Source: Ligustrum vulgare | Lineage: Eukaryota; Streptophyta; Magnoliopsida; Lamiales; Oleaceae | Assembly: GCA_963555705.1 (NCBI GenBank) | Contig: OY743180.1 | Coordinates: forward strand, 39,836,129 to 39,900,128 | Direction of reading: 5' to 3' | Length of the DNA stretch: 64,000 nucleotides | Part shown: piece after piece, positions 11,677 to 22,289 of the stretch | Layout: every line of letters starts with the position of its first letter | Numbering within the stretch: the stretch's first letter is position 1 | Notes under the pieces: model-generated | Told to the model about the DNA's origin: nothing | Database searches by the model: none | What the model saw: the letters and a program-made list of their open reading frames with translations, nothing else | Made by a program: the position numbers and the translations under genes

Positions 11677-12049
11677 CTAGTCCCTCAAATCCGAAGGAAT
11701 CATTCATGGTCGTGTAGGATTTGCCATGATTTCACAGCATTAACTTTTTAGGGATTCAATAATGAAATTCCTTAGGTAAGGCTCGGATCCATATCATAGC
11801 CGACCTTCTGCCTCGGATTTTCTCTCCCTGCTGGCCAGGATCATACCAGCGCATTTCCTAGGCGGCGCATTCAATCCGGAGGAGCTATCGGTATTTATTT
11901 CCAAGAAATATTTATATAAAATGGGAGGGGGGCAGCATTTCGCAGCGCGTGGCATGCACTGTGGTAGCTGAACGGTTTTTATCCCTCCCTTTGACGGCTG
12001 GCGCTTTGATTAGCTCATTTTCCAAGAAGCATGGGTTACCCACATTAAT

Positions 12050-12435
12050 CATGCGGCTCACGAAACTTAAAGGAATCTAGACCGTTAGGATGCCTATAAA
12101 TCCTTCTTCATTTTACCATTTCACCTTTTACCATTTTCTTAAAATCTTTGCAGCCATACTTTCGCGAAAACTTGCGCCGTCTCTCTCTTCCTTGCGAGTT
12201 TCGTGTCTTTTTCTTCAAGGGTTTTCTACCCAGCATCCACCATTAACGTTCCACAGTTTTCCTTGGCGAGTTCTTCATTTCAAGTGCACAGTGTCAAGCA
12301 TTCGTCTTTTGAAGGTAAATCTCTTGATTCCTGTATATGCAAGACTTTCTTATTTTTAGTTTCTCATTGTGGGTTTGAGAACTTTGTTTTTCTTTTATTG
12401 AGTCTGACTCTCCTTTAAAACAAAAATAAAAAACA
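12050..12435 (+). promoter_or_regulatory. core promoter and leader of the antisense gene in the Tat gypsy
   Basis: A TATA box (CCTATAAATCC, 12090-12100) is followed by a pyrimidine-rich leader (CTCTCTCTTCC) and a GT donor-like AAGGTAAAT near 12314. The first ATG in good context (AACAATGG) is at 12436. Spacing and base composition fit a plant promoter that drives transcription against the element's own RNA. This is inference from the sequence only. Confidence 0.5.
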
Positions 12436-15233
12436 ATGGAAAGAGTTGGGGGAACGGGTTCACAGGAAATGTTAGCGATGGCGGTTCCCATCAGAGGTTT
12501 CTGCCCCATCTCTTTATCAGTTTTTAGTTCCCGTTTCTTTAGGGAGCAGGTTAAGAGGAGAAATAGAAAAACCAGTGGCATAATTCATTTGAGTGATTCT
12601 GACAGTGAAGAAGAAAAACACCAGAACTACATGGCTCATTTGTCATCTAAGGAGGAATCCGCGCTTAGGGAACTCCGAAGCAAACGAGACAGGGACTTGG
12701 GAGGAGAAATGGCGGCGGGCTCCTCTTCAGGTCACCAGGACCTCGGCTTGATCGTTAGGGCACCGTTTAGGGCGCATAGGGAAGAGTTGGGTTTGATTGC
12801 CGAGGAGATCGCTCAGGTAGAAGATTGGGTTGACCAGGTCAACAAAGTTTCGGGCTATCATGTCGACCCCGATCCAAACCCAGAGTCATGGGAAAGCAGT
12901 GAGGTTGCTACTGAAATCCGAAGGATCGATTTGGCCTCGGCTTCGACAAAATTCAGGTTGCCAGAAGGGGTCCATTTGGTGCTTCCTACCCCTTCCTGCC
13001 GACCTTGCAGCCCTCCCCCGGGTCAGCGGCTATATGTCACGATGCCCTTTCTTGTGGGATGAGGCTCCCCCTGCATCCCTTTTTCAGGGCACTGCTTAGG
13101 AGCTATAACTTGTGCCCCTACCAGCTGGCCCCCAATTTCTGGACTCAGGCTGTGGGGACTTGGTTGGCGTGGCAAGAGGTCAACCCGGATCATCCCATCT
13201 CACTGCACATCATTCACACTCTCTATACTTTGAAGAAATCAGTTGGGAGGGAGAGAGACGTGAGATCGGATGTTAAGGATTGGTATTATTTGTCCCCCAG
13301 AGGTTCTTACACTCCTGTTATTACCGGTCACCCTACCTCAATAAAGAACTGGAGGAACCAATGGTCCTGGGTTGCTGGGGAGTGGCAGAGTTCCCCTGTG
13401 GACCCTAGTCCAGAAATTACAGTTCCCCGAACTCTTTCCCTACCTAGTGAGTCTTATATTTGCTTTAGAGTCTTTAAGTGTCATGCGTCTTTTGCTGTTT
13501 CACCCATACTCACTTTTCTTGACTGCTTCTTAACATATTATTGGCTTATGGCAGGGGACACTTTTGCCCATCTCCTCCCTGACGCGGATCTAGCGGCAGT
13601 GAGGCGTCTATTTTCCTACAAGGGCACTTTCCAAGGGGTCATACAACAGAACAAATTATTCGTTAAGCACGGTCTTATGCGAGCTATGAGTAAGTTCGCC
13701 TCCTTATTGCTGTTACATCTTGTGTTTGTTCCTTCTTTTTTTTTATATATATACCCCCATTGTCCTCCTTTCCTTGCTAGGTTCCAAAGAATTTCCAAAG
13801 ATTTCTTTAAAGGGCCTCATGGCTACGAAGGTTCCTCCGGCTCTGCGCCATGGGAGCGAGGTTGAAAGAAAGCAGAAAGCGGTCTTGGCCGACCTGCAAA
13901 TTGGGGTGGCCAGAGAAGTGTCTGAGAAGTCTGCTGCCCAACTTCAGGGCCCTCTCCCAGCTCTACTGCCACCGCCCACTTTGCACCCAGTGGGTCCCCA
14001 ACAACCTAACATTGCTGGAGAGGTCGATCCTGAAAAAGGCGTTTCCAAAGGGAAAGGGAAGAGGTCGGATAGAGGCGGACCCAAGAGGGGCAGGGAGACT
14101 AAGGATCCCCCAGTGCCACCTTCCTTGTCCGAGGACATTTCTGAGCAAGCACTTGAGGTGGAGCCTGCTCCCTTAAAAAGGCTCAGAAGGGGAAAAGGCA
14201 AGAGTCCACTTCCGCACCTCCGCCATCACTGATCGAGGAGCTGGAGGACGAGCCATCCGTGCCCATGCCGGGCTTGGCTTATGAAGTTACACCGGAAGGG
14301 GCGGAAGAGCTTAAGCATATTAAAACCAGCATCCTCCCCAGAGATGTCACTTTCAACCCTTCATTGTTCGACTCCCCCAGTTCGCCTCCAGCCAGGGCGG
14401 CCTTAATTACCGAACAGTTTTGGACAGAGGGTTGGGCCGCCTTTTCCTCCAGTGCTACTCCGTCTCGAAAGCTGTTCGCTGCCAAGGCTATGAACGCCAG
14501 AACTCTGGCTCTCATTGACGAGGTAGAGTCCTCCGTGGAGGTAGCTCAACGGGATAAGAGGGATGTTGAGACTGCTCTCCGCCACGCTGACAATATGCTT
14601 AAGGAGATTAATGACCTTAAGGCCCAGCTGTCCATAGCCCGCAAATCTTCTTCAGAAGAGAGGGCTAATGCGAAGCGCCTCCAAGAGGACAATGACAAAT
14701 TGAAGCATGACCTCCATGCCTCTGAATCAGACGTGGCAGTCTTGTGCAAGAAATTGGATGATTCCAACCGGGCACAGTCTATCGCCTCTGAGGCCCTGGC
14801 CATCGCTAATGCAGCCAAGTCGAAGTTAGAAGCTGAAGTGGCAGAAGTAAACGAAAAGCTGGGGAGGGAACTGGAGGCCAGGAAGAAAGCTGAGGAGGAC
14901 TACACTTCCCTGGAGAAACATATTGACTCCAGAATTTCTGAGGCCTTGGAGCGTACCATTGCGGCTAGGGTGCAGGAGGTTCTGGGTGAAGAAGTTTCTA
15001 AGGCAGTTCAGAACTTCAAAGATACTTTTGAAGATACCCCGGAATACGAGGCTATGCAGAGGGTCTTTGGGAACTTGGGGGCCAGAATGGCCTTAGGGGA
15101 TGTGAAGGAAGCTTTTCCGACACTGGACCTGTCCTCCATTGAGGCTTTTTACCCCGAGCCTCAAGATGATCCTGCGGATCCTCTAGGCGTGTCTGATAAA
15201 GGCCCCTTGGAAGATGTCCCTCCTCCACAATAA
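12436..15233 (+). pseudogene. antisense spliced ORF of the Tat gypsy (putative gypsy-type transposon family protein)
   Basis: The gene lies between integrase and 3' LTR, on the strand opposite to the element. Exon 1 is 12436-13446, exon 2 13555-13689 and exon 3 13781-15233. The introns (GTGAGT..GGCAG and GTAAGT..GCTAG) join frames correctly. The mid part resembles the plant family annotated as putative gypsy-type transposon (PF04195): GMRLPLHPFFRALL, CPYQLAPNFW, DWYYLSPRG and NWRNQWSWVAGEW (about 13060-13390). Exon 3 has a basic, proline-rich linker, then a long coiled coil (about 14480-14960: KDNEINDLKAQL-like heptads rich in Ala/Glu/Lys) and an acidic, proline-rich C terminus. Breaks: one frameshift near 13000-13030 and one near 14180-14200. 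Function is unknown. An AATGAA-like poly(A) signal lies near 15330. Confidence 0.75.
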
Positions 15234-15437
15234 TCCTCTTCTGCATTTGTTAGCTTTAGCCTTTTGTTTTCTTCTTTTCTTTCTTTTTGTAAGTCCCCCG
15301 GCACTTCATATTGTACATTTCTCATTTTTATGAATGGAGCAGTTTATTCATATTTTGGTGCAGCAACATTTTTTCTTTACTGCTTAAACATGAGTATTTC
15401 CAAGTGCGAGTTTCATAATTGTAAGATGATATGTGGG

Positions 15438-15533
15438 ACATTGTAAATGTCTGTTTGTAAATGTCTTAATTTGTGAAATGCACACATTGTAAATGTCTGT
15501 CTGTAAATGTCTTGATTTGTAAAATGCACCTGA
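15438..15533. repeat. two-copy tandem repeat after the antisense gene
   Basis: A unit of about 55-60 bases beginning CATTGTAAATGTCTGT and ending AAATGCAC occurs twice with few changes. Confidence 0.75.
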
Positions 15534-15657
15534 TTTAGAGCACCTCGGACAAGCATAACTTAGTTCGGCTGGAGGGGCTCCTGTGCCTTTCCTCCTCGAC
15601 CATTAGTCCAAGGCGATACCTAAACCTTTGGTCATGGATGGCCATATTTTGGGTGTG

Positions 15658-16680
15658 CTAGTCCCTCAAATCCAAGTCCCCAATATTAAAGCGTCGGCTC
15701 TTCACCCTTTTGTTGTAGTATCGAGCCATCTTTTTCTGATATTTGGCCATTACCTCTTGGGAATCATTCCGCTTTTCCATTAGGAAGTCTAAACCGGCCC
15801 TTTGCGCTTCCTCGTTCCTAACTTCGTCATAATGAATTTGACGAAGCGAAGGGATTCCGATTTCGACGGGGCATACCGCCTCGGCTCCGTAAGCCAGCGA
15901 GAAGGGTGTTTCACCAGTAGCGGTGTGCGAGGTGGTTCGAAGCGCCCATAATACTTGTGGTAGCTCGTCTACCCACACGCCCTTTCTGAATTCCAACTTC
16001 CTTTTCAGGGTATTTTTTATGGTCTTGTTCACCGCTTCGACCTGCCCGTTGGCCTGTGGGTGTTGTGGAGATGAGAACAGATTCCTGATTCCCAAATCGT
16101 CACACAACTTATCCACGCTTCTGTTTTTGAACTGTTTTGCATTGTCACTAACCAGCGAATATGGTATCCCGAACCGGCATATGATATTTTTCCAAATGAA
16201 CTTGGTGGTGTTGGCCTCGGTGATCTTCATCAAAGGTTCCGCTTCGACCCACTTGGTGAATTAGTCAATTGCTACTATCGCAAAGCAATTGTTACCAGCT
16301 CCTTTAGGCATAGGTCCAATAATGTCAACCCCCCACTTTGCAAAGGGCCAAGGGCTAGTCACCACAGTTAGTTCGAGATGCGGCTGATGTGGTATGGTCG
16401 CGTGTCTTTGGCATTTATCACATTTCCGCACAAAGTCATGGGAATCCTTTCGCATAGTAGGCCAAAAATATCCCTGTTTGAGGGCTTTCCGAGCTAGCGA
16501 TAAAGCCCCGGCATGGTTGCCGTAGATGTCCTCATGGATTTCTCTCATCACATACTGCCCTTCCTCTAGCCCCACACATCTCAGCAGAGGAGAGGTATAA
16601 CTCCGCTTATAAAGTAAGTCGTCCAAAGAGCACGAAGTTCGCAGAGTATTTCTGCAATTTTCGAGCTGCTTCTGGCTCAT
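15658..16680 (-). pseudogene. Ty3/gypsy integrase (Tat type), one stop codon
   Basis: Integrase inserts element DNA into nuclear chromatin. On the minus strand, from 16680: the zinc-binding H-H-C-C module (HEDIYGNHAG, then CDKCQRH near 16410), the catalytic core with WGVDIIGPMP (first Asp), SDNAKQFKN (second Asp) and HPQANGQVEAVNKTI (Glu), followed by LPQVLWALRTTSHTATGETP and LAYGAEAV.PVEIG. All DDE residues remain. A single TAA near 16263, where family members have Tyr in AIDYFTKW, splits the frame. The C-terminal end RRFNIGDL is followed by a stop at 15658, where a second copy of the polypurine-like motif lies. RT and RNase H expected upstream are absent. Confidence 0.92.
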
Positions 16681-17940
16681 TTGGCACTATCTGATGTTAG
16701 TAAGGAAAGTCCCCTTGAAAACGTCACTGACGGCCCTTCTTCTAAAGAAGCCAACCTTTCCCGCGCTCCTACTTAGGATGCTTGTTTTTGTCATTGTCTT
16801 TTGTGAATCTTCATCTACTTCACCTTTGATCTTTATATGTGAATTTTATGTATTGCTCTGCTATACACAAGTAGTTCGTATTGTAAGATGGTCATCATTC
16901 AATATGAGATGGTCCATCATAGGATGAACATAGTTTAATACAGGATAGTCCGAAGCTTGTGCCGGTCCTTGGAGTCACTGGTGCATGTGATAGTCCCTCA
17001 AATCTAAGCGCTAAAGACATTTATGTCCATCGCTTAGCTTTGACTGAATGGGTCACAACTCGTACTTCCCCGTGAATCCCCTGTTTACGTCCAGGGTGAT
17101 TACATCGGGGCCATTTTTGGTTAAAAATCTAACATGGGCGATATGCCTTTAAATTGTACCGTACATACTGCCTCTGACCCATGTGCCAGTGAGAATGGAG
17201 TTCCTCTTGTGGCGGTTTGCAAGGTAATTCTGATTCCCCATAGGGCTCATGGAAGTTTATTTACCATTGTTTCTTTAATTGACTCCAATTTCTTCTTCAG
17301 GTTGTTTCATAGATTTATCAACCAAGTATGCTTCACCCTCATCTAATAGAATATTCACTCCAGAGTTAAAGGAGGACATCCACCTAGGAGTCCCATGTAT
17401 TCATGCTTTATAGCCTCGTTTGTAAGTACTCAGTTTGTTAGTCCGGGGTGGATTCCATTGAATGGGGAAATCCCTTATTTGTGGGGGTTTGCTAAGCTAT
17501 TCATGTTTACTTGGAATAATGCTTGTTAGCAGCCCCTAGCGAGTACTTAGATCAATGATCTTATTCTTTTGTTAACTTGTAACGGTGTTACTTCAGTACA
17601 TCAGGTTCGGGTTAAATCACGTCGACATATTACCTCGTCCGTGTTTTATCCGGTGTGAATTCAGAAAAAACTTCTAAGGTCATGCCATTCTGGAGACGAG
17701 TGGATAGGGCTCCCATAGCCGTGTCATTTTCGGAGACACTTAAGCCGAGGCTTAAGAATATAAGGTCTCTGAGACCATGTGTCGTGGAGACACTTAAGCC
17801 GAGCTTAATAATATATTCTCCGAACCGTTCCGCTTCGGCAATAAACAAATCTTTTATTGTTTCATGAGTCTGCGTTGCCGCGACATTTAAATCAGACATG
17901 ACTATAGGTGTCTTTTGACACTGTGTTGCTACGACATTTA

Positions 17941-18345
17941 TGAAGACGACCTTAGGAGAGGTACTTCGGAAGAAGTCCATGGAAGAGGTCCTTCGAGAGA
18001 GGTGCTTCGGAAGGAGTCCATGGAAAAGGTCCTTTGGAAAGGAGTTCACTTAGGCAATAAGAGGGAAGCCAATTCGGCCATGCCACTTAGGCAATATCAG
18101 GGAAGCACTTCGGCCTTTCCGCTTAGGCAATATGAAGGAAGCACTTCGGCCGTGCCACTTAGGCAATACGAGGGAGAGCCACTTTGGCCACGCCACTTAG
18201 GCAATATGAAGGAAGCACCTCGGCCGTGCCACTTAGGTAATACGAGGGAGAGCCACTTTGGCCATGCCACTTAGGCAATATGAAGGAAGCACTTCGGCCA
18301 TGCCACTTAGGCAATACGAGGGAGAGCCACTTGGGGACAATAAGA
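17941..18345. repeat. tandem minisatellite in the Tat gypsy leader
   Basis: From about 18040, 36-38-base units alternate between a form with GCAATATGAAGGAAGCAC and one with CAATACGAGGGAGAGCCAC. Each starts near GCCACTTAGG and carries TTCGGCC or TTTGGCC. A related array built on TTCGGAAGGAGTCCATGG precedes it at 17941-18040. Confidence 0.88.
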
Positions 18346-18556
18346 AGGAGAGTCCCTCTTTTGAGGAGGCCTTTCTTCAAGACATTTGTTACCAATCTTT
18401 TTCAAAAAGTTTCCTTCCCTTTTCAAGGTTTTATGTAGTATTTCTCCTCTTTTTTTCAAGAGGTTCTTTACCTTTTTTCAAGGTTTTTGTGGTTCTTCAC
18501 TCTTTTTCAAGATGTTATCAGCCCTTTTTCAAGGTTTTATGTAGGTTAACGGACTT

Positions 18557-18757
18557 GTCTTTCAAAGTTCTTACCTTCTTCAAGGTCAACCAGCTTATCT
18601 TTCAAAGCTCTTACCTTTTTCAAGGCCAACCAGCTTATCTTTCAAAGCTCTTACCTTCTTCAAGGCCAACCAGCTTATCTTTCAAAGCTCTTACCTTCTT
18701 CAAGGCCAACCAGCTTATCTTTCAAAGCTCTTACCTTTTTCAAGGCCAACCTTTCTA
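18557..18757. repeat. 40-base tandem repeat, about five copies
   Basis: Unit starts TCTTTCAAAGCTCTTACC and ends CAAGGCCAACCAGCTTA. Copies are near-identical and contiguous, without unique spacers. A related array of diverged TTTTTCAAGG units precedes it from 18390. Confidence 0.9.
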
Positions 18758-18802
18758 TGTGTGGCTTTTTACCATGTGTTTTCGTAGTTAGCAGTATGGT
18801 TT

Positions 18803-18821
18803 CCCACAGACGGCGCCAAAA
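18803..18821 (-). promoter_or_regulatory. primer-binding-site region of the Tat gypsy
   Basis: On the minus strand TTTTGGCGCCGTCTGTGGG follows the 5' LTR directly. TGGCGCCGTCTGTGGG is a familiar post-LTR sequence of plant gypsy elements. I cannot assign the tRNA with certainty. Confidence 0.75.
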
Positions 18822-19494
18822 TGCTGACCACAAAATCCGAATGGACCTTGGACCAACACGTCTCAGCTCCTCCCTCTTGAACACGAGGATCTCCTGCGCA
18901 CTGTGACAAACAATCAGTTTGCAAAGGGGGCCGAGGTGGCTCCCATTTGCACTCCGATGCCTAAGTCAGTACTCATTTTGGGCAAATATATGTTGGGTGA
19001 GGGAAATATAAATGTGTAGAAGAGAGAAAAGGGAGTGAGAGAGAAGTATAGAGTTAAGGGTGAGAAATTGCTAACCCCTTACTTGGAGACAATTGCGCTT
19101 CATTTATAGAGGAACTTCTTATCTTGGATCACGACACGTGGCATACTTTACACTTGTCATCACCCTAGCTTATGGATGTGACAATCTTACTTTTCAACCG
19201 CAATCATTGCTACATTTCGTAGGGGATGGGCGCCTGTCACGTCTGGGTAAAGGCAGTGTCCCATCACTGACTCCATCTCTCTCTTCTGGTCAACGCCATA
19301 AAGCGCCCCGGCTGAGTATAAAGCACATCGGCTGGGCGTTAACCAGGTCGGCTAAAGAGGTTTGCTTGACATACCACCTCGGCATTCATCTCAAGGTGAT
19401 ATTCCAGGCCTCAGCTGTGGGTCAAGGTCCATTGGGCCACTATTGGGCCTTCGCTGGTGGATCACCGTACCTTTCTTTGGGCCCGGAGTCAACA
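18822..19494 (-). repeat. 5' LTR of the Tat gypsy
   Basis: 673 bases, beginning TGCTGACC (TGTTGACC in the other copy) and ending GAGTCAACA, followed by the duplication GAATT. Confidence 0.93.
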
Positions 19495-21361
19495 GAATTC
19501 ACCATGTTTTTCAATATTCTATTATTACATTCAGCCACTCCGTTTTGTTGAGGAGTGTATGGTGCTGTTGTTTGATGTACTATTCCATAAGAAGTACAAA
19601 ATTCAGCGAAGGAATTCGACTCATATTCTCCTCCTCTATCCGAACACAATATTTTGATCTTCTTATCTAACTGATTTTCCACTTCTGCTTTATATGTCTT
19701 AAACATATTCAAAGCTTCATCTTTAGTGTGTAGCAAGTATATGTAACAATATATGCTACTATCATCTATGAAAGTAATATAATAATTCTTTCCTCCACGA
19801 CTTGGAGTTGATTTTAAATCACCCAAATCTGTATGAATTAATCCCAATAATTTGTTTGATCTATTAACAACAGATTTATATGATTTGCTAGCAAACTTTG
19901 ATTCAATACATGTTTCACATTTATGCATGTTATCCATTGTACAACTAGGTAATAAACCAAGATTAACCATTCTATGCAAAGATTTAAAGTTAACATGTCC
20001 TAATCTAGCATCCCATAATGTAGAAGATTCAATTAAGTAGCTGGAAGCCTTATTTATATTAATAACATCAGAGTCAAGTACATTGAGTTTAAAGAGCCCT
20101 TCAGCCAAGTAGCCCTTTCCTACAAATGTTCCCCCCTTAGTAAGAACAAACTTTTCAGATTCAAATACAAGTTTAAATCCCTTCTTGCTTAGAACGGGAC
20201 CAGAAATAAGGTTTTTAGTAATAGTAGGAACATGTAAAACATCCATAAGAGTAAGTTATTTTCCAGAATTTAATTTCAGAACCACTTTTCCTTTTCCAAC
20301 GACATTTGCAGTAGATGCATTGCCCATAAACATCTTATCTTTGCCATTGTTAGAAGTTTAGGTGTTAAACATATTTCTGTTTCCACAGATGTGCCTCGTT
20401 GCACCGGTATCCACCTACCAATCCTCGCTATCAATCATCATATTAACTTCAGATATAATACCAACAAATTCTTCAGCCATATTAGCCTGGTTGTTGCTGT
20501 TGTTAGTCGTAGGATTTGATTTCTTGTGGTGGAGATTTTGTGCTTTATGTCCAGTTTTTCCACATACCCAGCAAGCACCCTTAATTGCCTTCAAATTCTT
20601 TCCTTTTGGAGCAAGAACACTTACTTTTGCCTTTGTTGTTTAACCTTTTGTTCTTCTAAAATTTAGGCTTAGGCTTGGATGATTCTCCACCCTCAATGAC
20701 ATTGGCTTTGGCTTTGAACGCTGAAGCATTCAATCCTTCACTTTTTCGGTGATCTTCTCGAACCCTTAGTTTGAGAAACAGATCCTCCATGGACATATCG
20801 GTCTTTTTTTTGCTTAAGATGAATTTTGAAATCATTCCAAGATGGAGGCAATTTCTCTATTACAATTCCGACAGCGAATGGTTTTTGTAAGTCCATTCCC
20901 TCTGCAGCAAGTTCATGGATAATAATTTGCAACTCTTCAACTTGATTGACAACAGCCTTTGAATCCACCATTTGATACTTCAAGACTTTCCCAATGATGA
21001 ATTTCTTTGAACCGCCATCTTCGATCTTATATTTATTCTCTAGTGAATCCTATAGTTCCTTTGCAGTTTTATAAGATATGTACACATCATATAGTGTGTC
21101 ATCAAGACTGTTCAAAATATAATTTCTGCATAAAAACTCATTGTGTTTCCATGCATCGACTACACTGAGTTGTTCTGCAGAAACATTATCTCCTTTTGTT
21201 TTAGGACATTCTTCCTCGACAACATGAGCGAGATTTAATGTTGTTAATTAAAACAACATCTTCTGTTGCCATCATTTAAAATCCAGTCCCTTGAACTTGT
21301 TTGGTTTCTCAACATGTGGTTTCACTTTTACACCAGTCCCACCAGCCCCAGATTGTTCCAT
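19495..21361 (-). pseudogene. copia gag, protease and integrase N-terminal part, broken
   Basis: The minus-strand frame starts at ATG 21361-21359 with a typical copia Gag: KFKG.DFKWWQQKMLFYL, then YQMVDSKAVVNQVEELQ and EKLPPSWNDFK (about 20980-20800). The zinc knuckle CWVCGKTGHKAQNL (about 20570) keeps C, C and H but has Leu where the last Cys belongs. Protease VDTGATRHIC (about 20415) follows a TAG that replaces a Trp codon. Integrase shows WDARLGHVNF, the CETCIESK zinc site, HTDLGDL, FIDDSS, SDRGGEYES and TPQQNGVAE up to 19500. There the Tat gypsy interrupts it and the frame resumes at 11003. Several other stops and at least one frameshift (about 20740) make it non-functional. Confidence 0.93.
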
Positions 21362-21419
21362 ACTGGAATAATAAAAATTAATAAGACGAAAGGTAGAAAA
21401 AGAAATTCCTGCTATAGAT

Positions 21420-21940
21420 TGTTGGTAACAATCAGGAACTTGATAGAACAAACAATATAGTGAATATATAAGCAGAAGACTATTATTCCAATATACAGAT
21501 TGATAACAAAATTAATATAAATGATACTGACTTGAATTTCAGATTTAGACTAGCTCAGTGTTATTTCCTATAGCAGAAATTCACCACTACTCCTGTACTT
21601 GTAGTTCGATGAGCGTCTGCCACTAGGATTCAACAATCCGTTCCCCAAAAATCTAGCACTTGATTCTTGGTATTGGTGAATTTACTGGGTGATATATCTC
21701 TCAAAATTTTTGAAGGATAGAATGCAAAATATGATGTAAATTCATTTCCCTGTTTTTCTGTATTTATAGACCTCCAATAAGTTGTTGAACAATTATGTAA
21801 TGAAAAGTTGAGTTGATCAAACACAATTGTTCCTTCAAAAACGAATTCAGACATAACTGTTAAAATTAAACTGAATTTCTGTCTTTTATCCAACCATATT
21901 TGGATCCATGAGACCTCAAGAGCCCCAATGCCCATCTTTT

Positions 21941-21981
<41 letters not shown>

Positions 21982-22157
21982 GTGTGTGTGTGTGTGTGTG
22001 TCACATGGCTTTGGCCCAAAGCCCAATTGGTTGGTCTTTTGTCCAATTTGATAAGTGTATTGAATTTGCACTTATAAACTAGTCCATCTCTTCATTTCTA
22101 TCCTATGTGGGACTAAATAACATCTAAAATCCCTATTTTTATACAAACTCTCCAACA
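21420..22157 (-). repeat. 5' LTR of the copia element
   Basis: 738 bases, with TGTTGG..CCAACA termini. On the minus strand the bases following it read ATCTATAGCAGG, which is not the usual Met-tRNA primer site TGGTATCAGAGC. TTCAG follows at 22158. Confidence 0.92.
21943..22002. repeat. (CA)n(TG)n perfect inverted microsatellite inside the copia LTR
   Basis: About 35 bases of alternating AC are followed directly by about 22 of TG, so the tract can fold back on itself. The other LTR has a TA tract with the MULE-like insert at the same place. Confidence 0.9.
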
Positions 22158-22289
22158 TTCAGTTCATGAAAATTAACTATAAAGAACAACACATGTGTGC
22201 AGACTACAATTAATACAAATAATGCGCATACAAAATGAGAGAGAATACACTGTTCGTAGTGGCTACAAACTTATGCTGGCCTTAGAACA

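Larger units (their letters stand above)
16690..18802 (-). other. leader region of the Tat gypsy, gag and RT absent
   Basis: Between the primer site and integrase there are 2.1 kb without recognisable gag, protease or RT. The stretch has three tandem-repeat blocks (listed separately), a twice-repeated GGAGACACTTAAGCCGAG near 17730 and 17790, and another copy of the polypurine-like motif near 16989. Small open frames here (e.g. 17630-18049) are low-complexity. Confidence 0.6.
11004..19494 (-). mobile_element. Ty3/gypsy element of the Tat type, internally deleted, nested in copia integrase
   Basis: Two 673-base LTRs (11004-11676 and 18822-19494) with TGTTGAC..GTCAACA termini are flanked by GAATT (10999-11003 and 19495-19499). 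A primer-site-like TTTTGGCGCCGTCTGTGGG adjoins the right-hand LTR on the minus strand, so the element reads leftward. It keeps a long repeat-rich leader, an integrase (16680-15658) and an antisense spliced gene (12436-15233) between integrase and the 3' LTR, an arrangement known for extra ORFs in Tat elements. I find no gag, protease, RT or RNase H, so these are deleted. By eye about 11 substitutions separate the LTRs (about 98.4% identity), so insertion was fairly recent. Confidence 0.92.
3117..22157 (-). mobile_element. Ty1/copia LTR retrotransposon, opened by three insertions
   Basis: The element is bounded by TGTTGG..CCAACA LTR termini and flanked on both sides by the 5-bp duplication TTCAG (3112-3116 and 22158-22162). 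It is read on the minus strand. The 5' LTR is 21420-22157, gag through integrase runs from 21361 to 19500, the rest of integrase is 11003-10540, RT and RNase H lie at 7633-5986, and the 3' LTR is 3117-5416. Removing the inserts 7639-10534 and 11004-19494 leaves one collinear gag-pol. Base changes between the two LTRs are frequent (about 9% by eye), so this is the oldest layer. The polyprotein carries several stops and frameshifts. Confidence 0.93.

Noticed and set aside
11275..11751. 158-residue open frame, repeated at 19093-19551
   Set aside because: Both copies lie inside the Tat gypsy LTRs, and the similarity is LTR identity, not a gene family.
18557..18757. Regular 40-base repeats resembling a CRISPR array
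   Set aside because: Units are contiguous with no unique spacers, in a plant retrotransposon leader.
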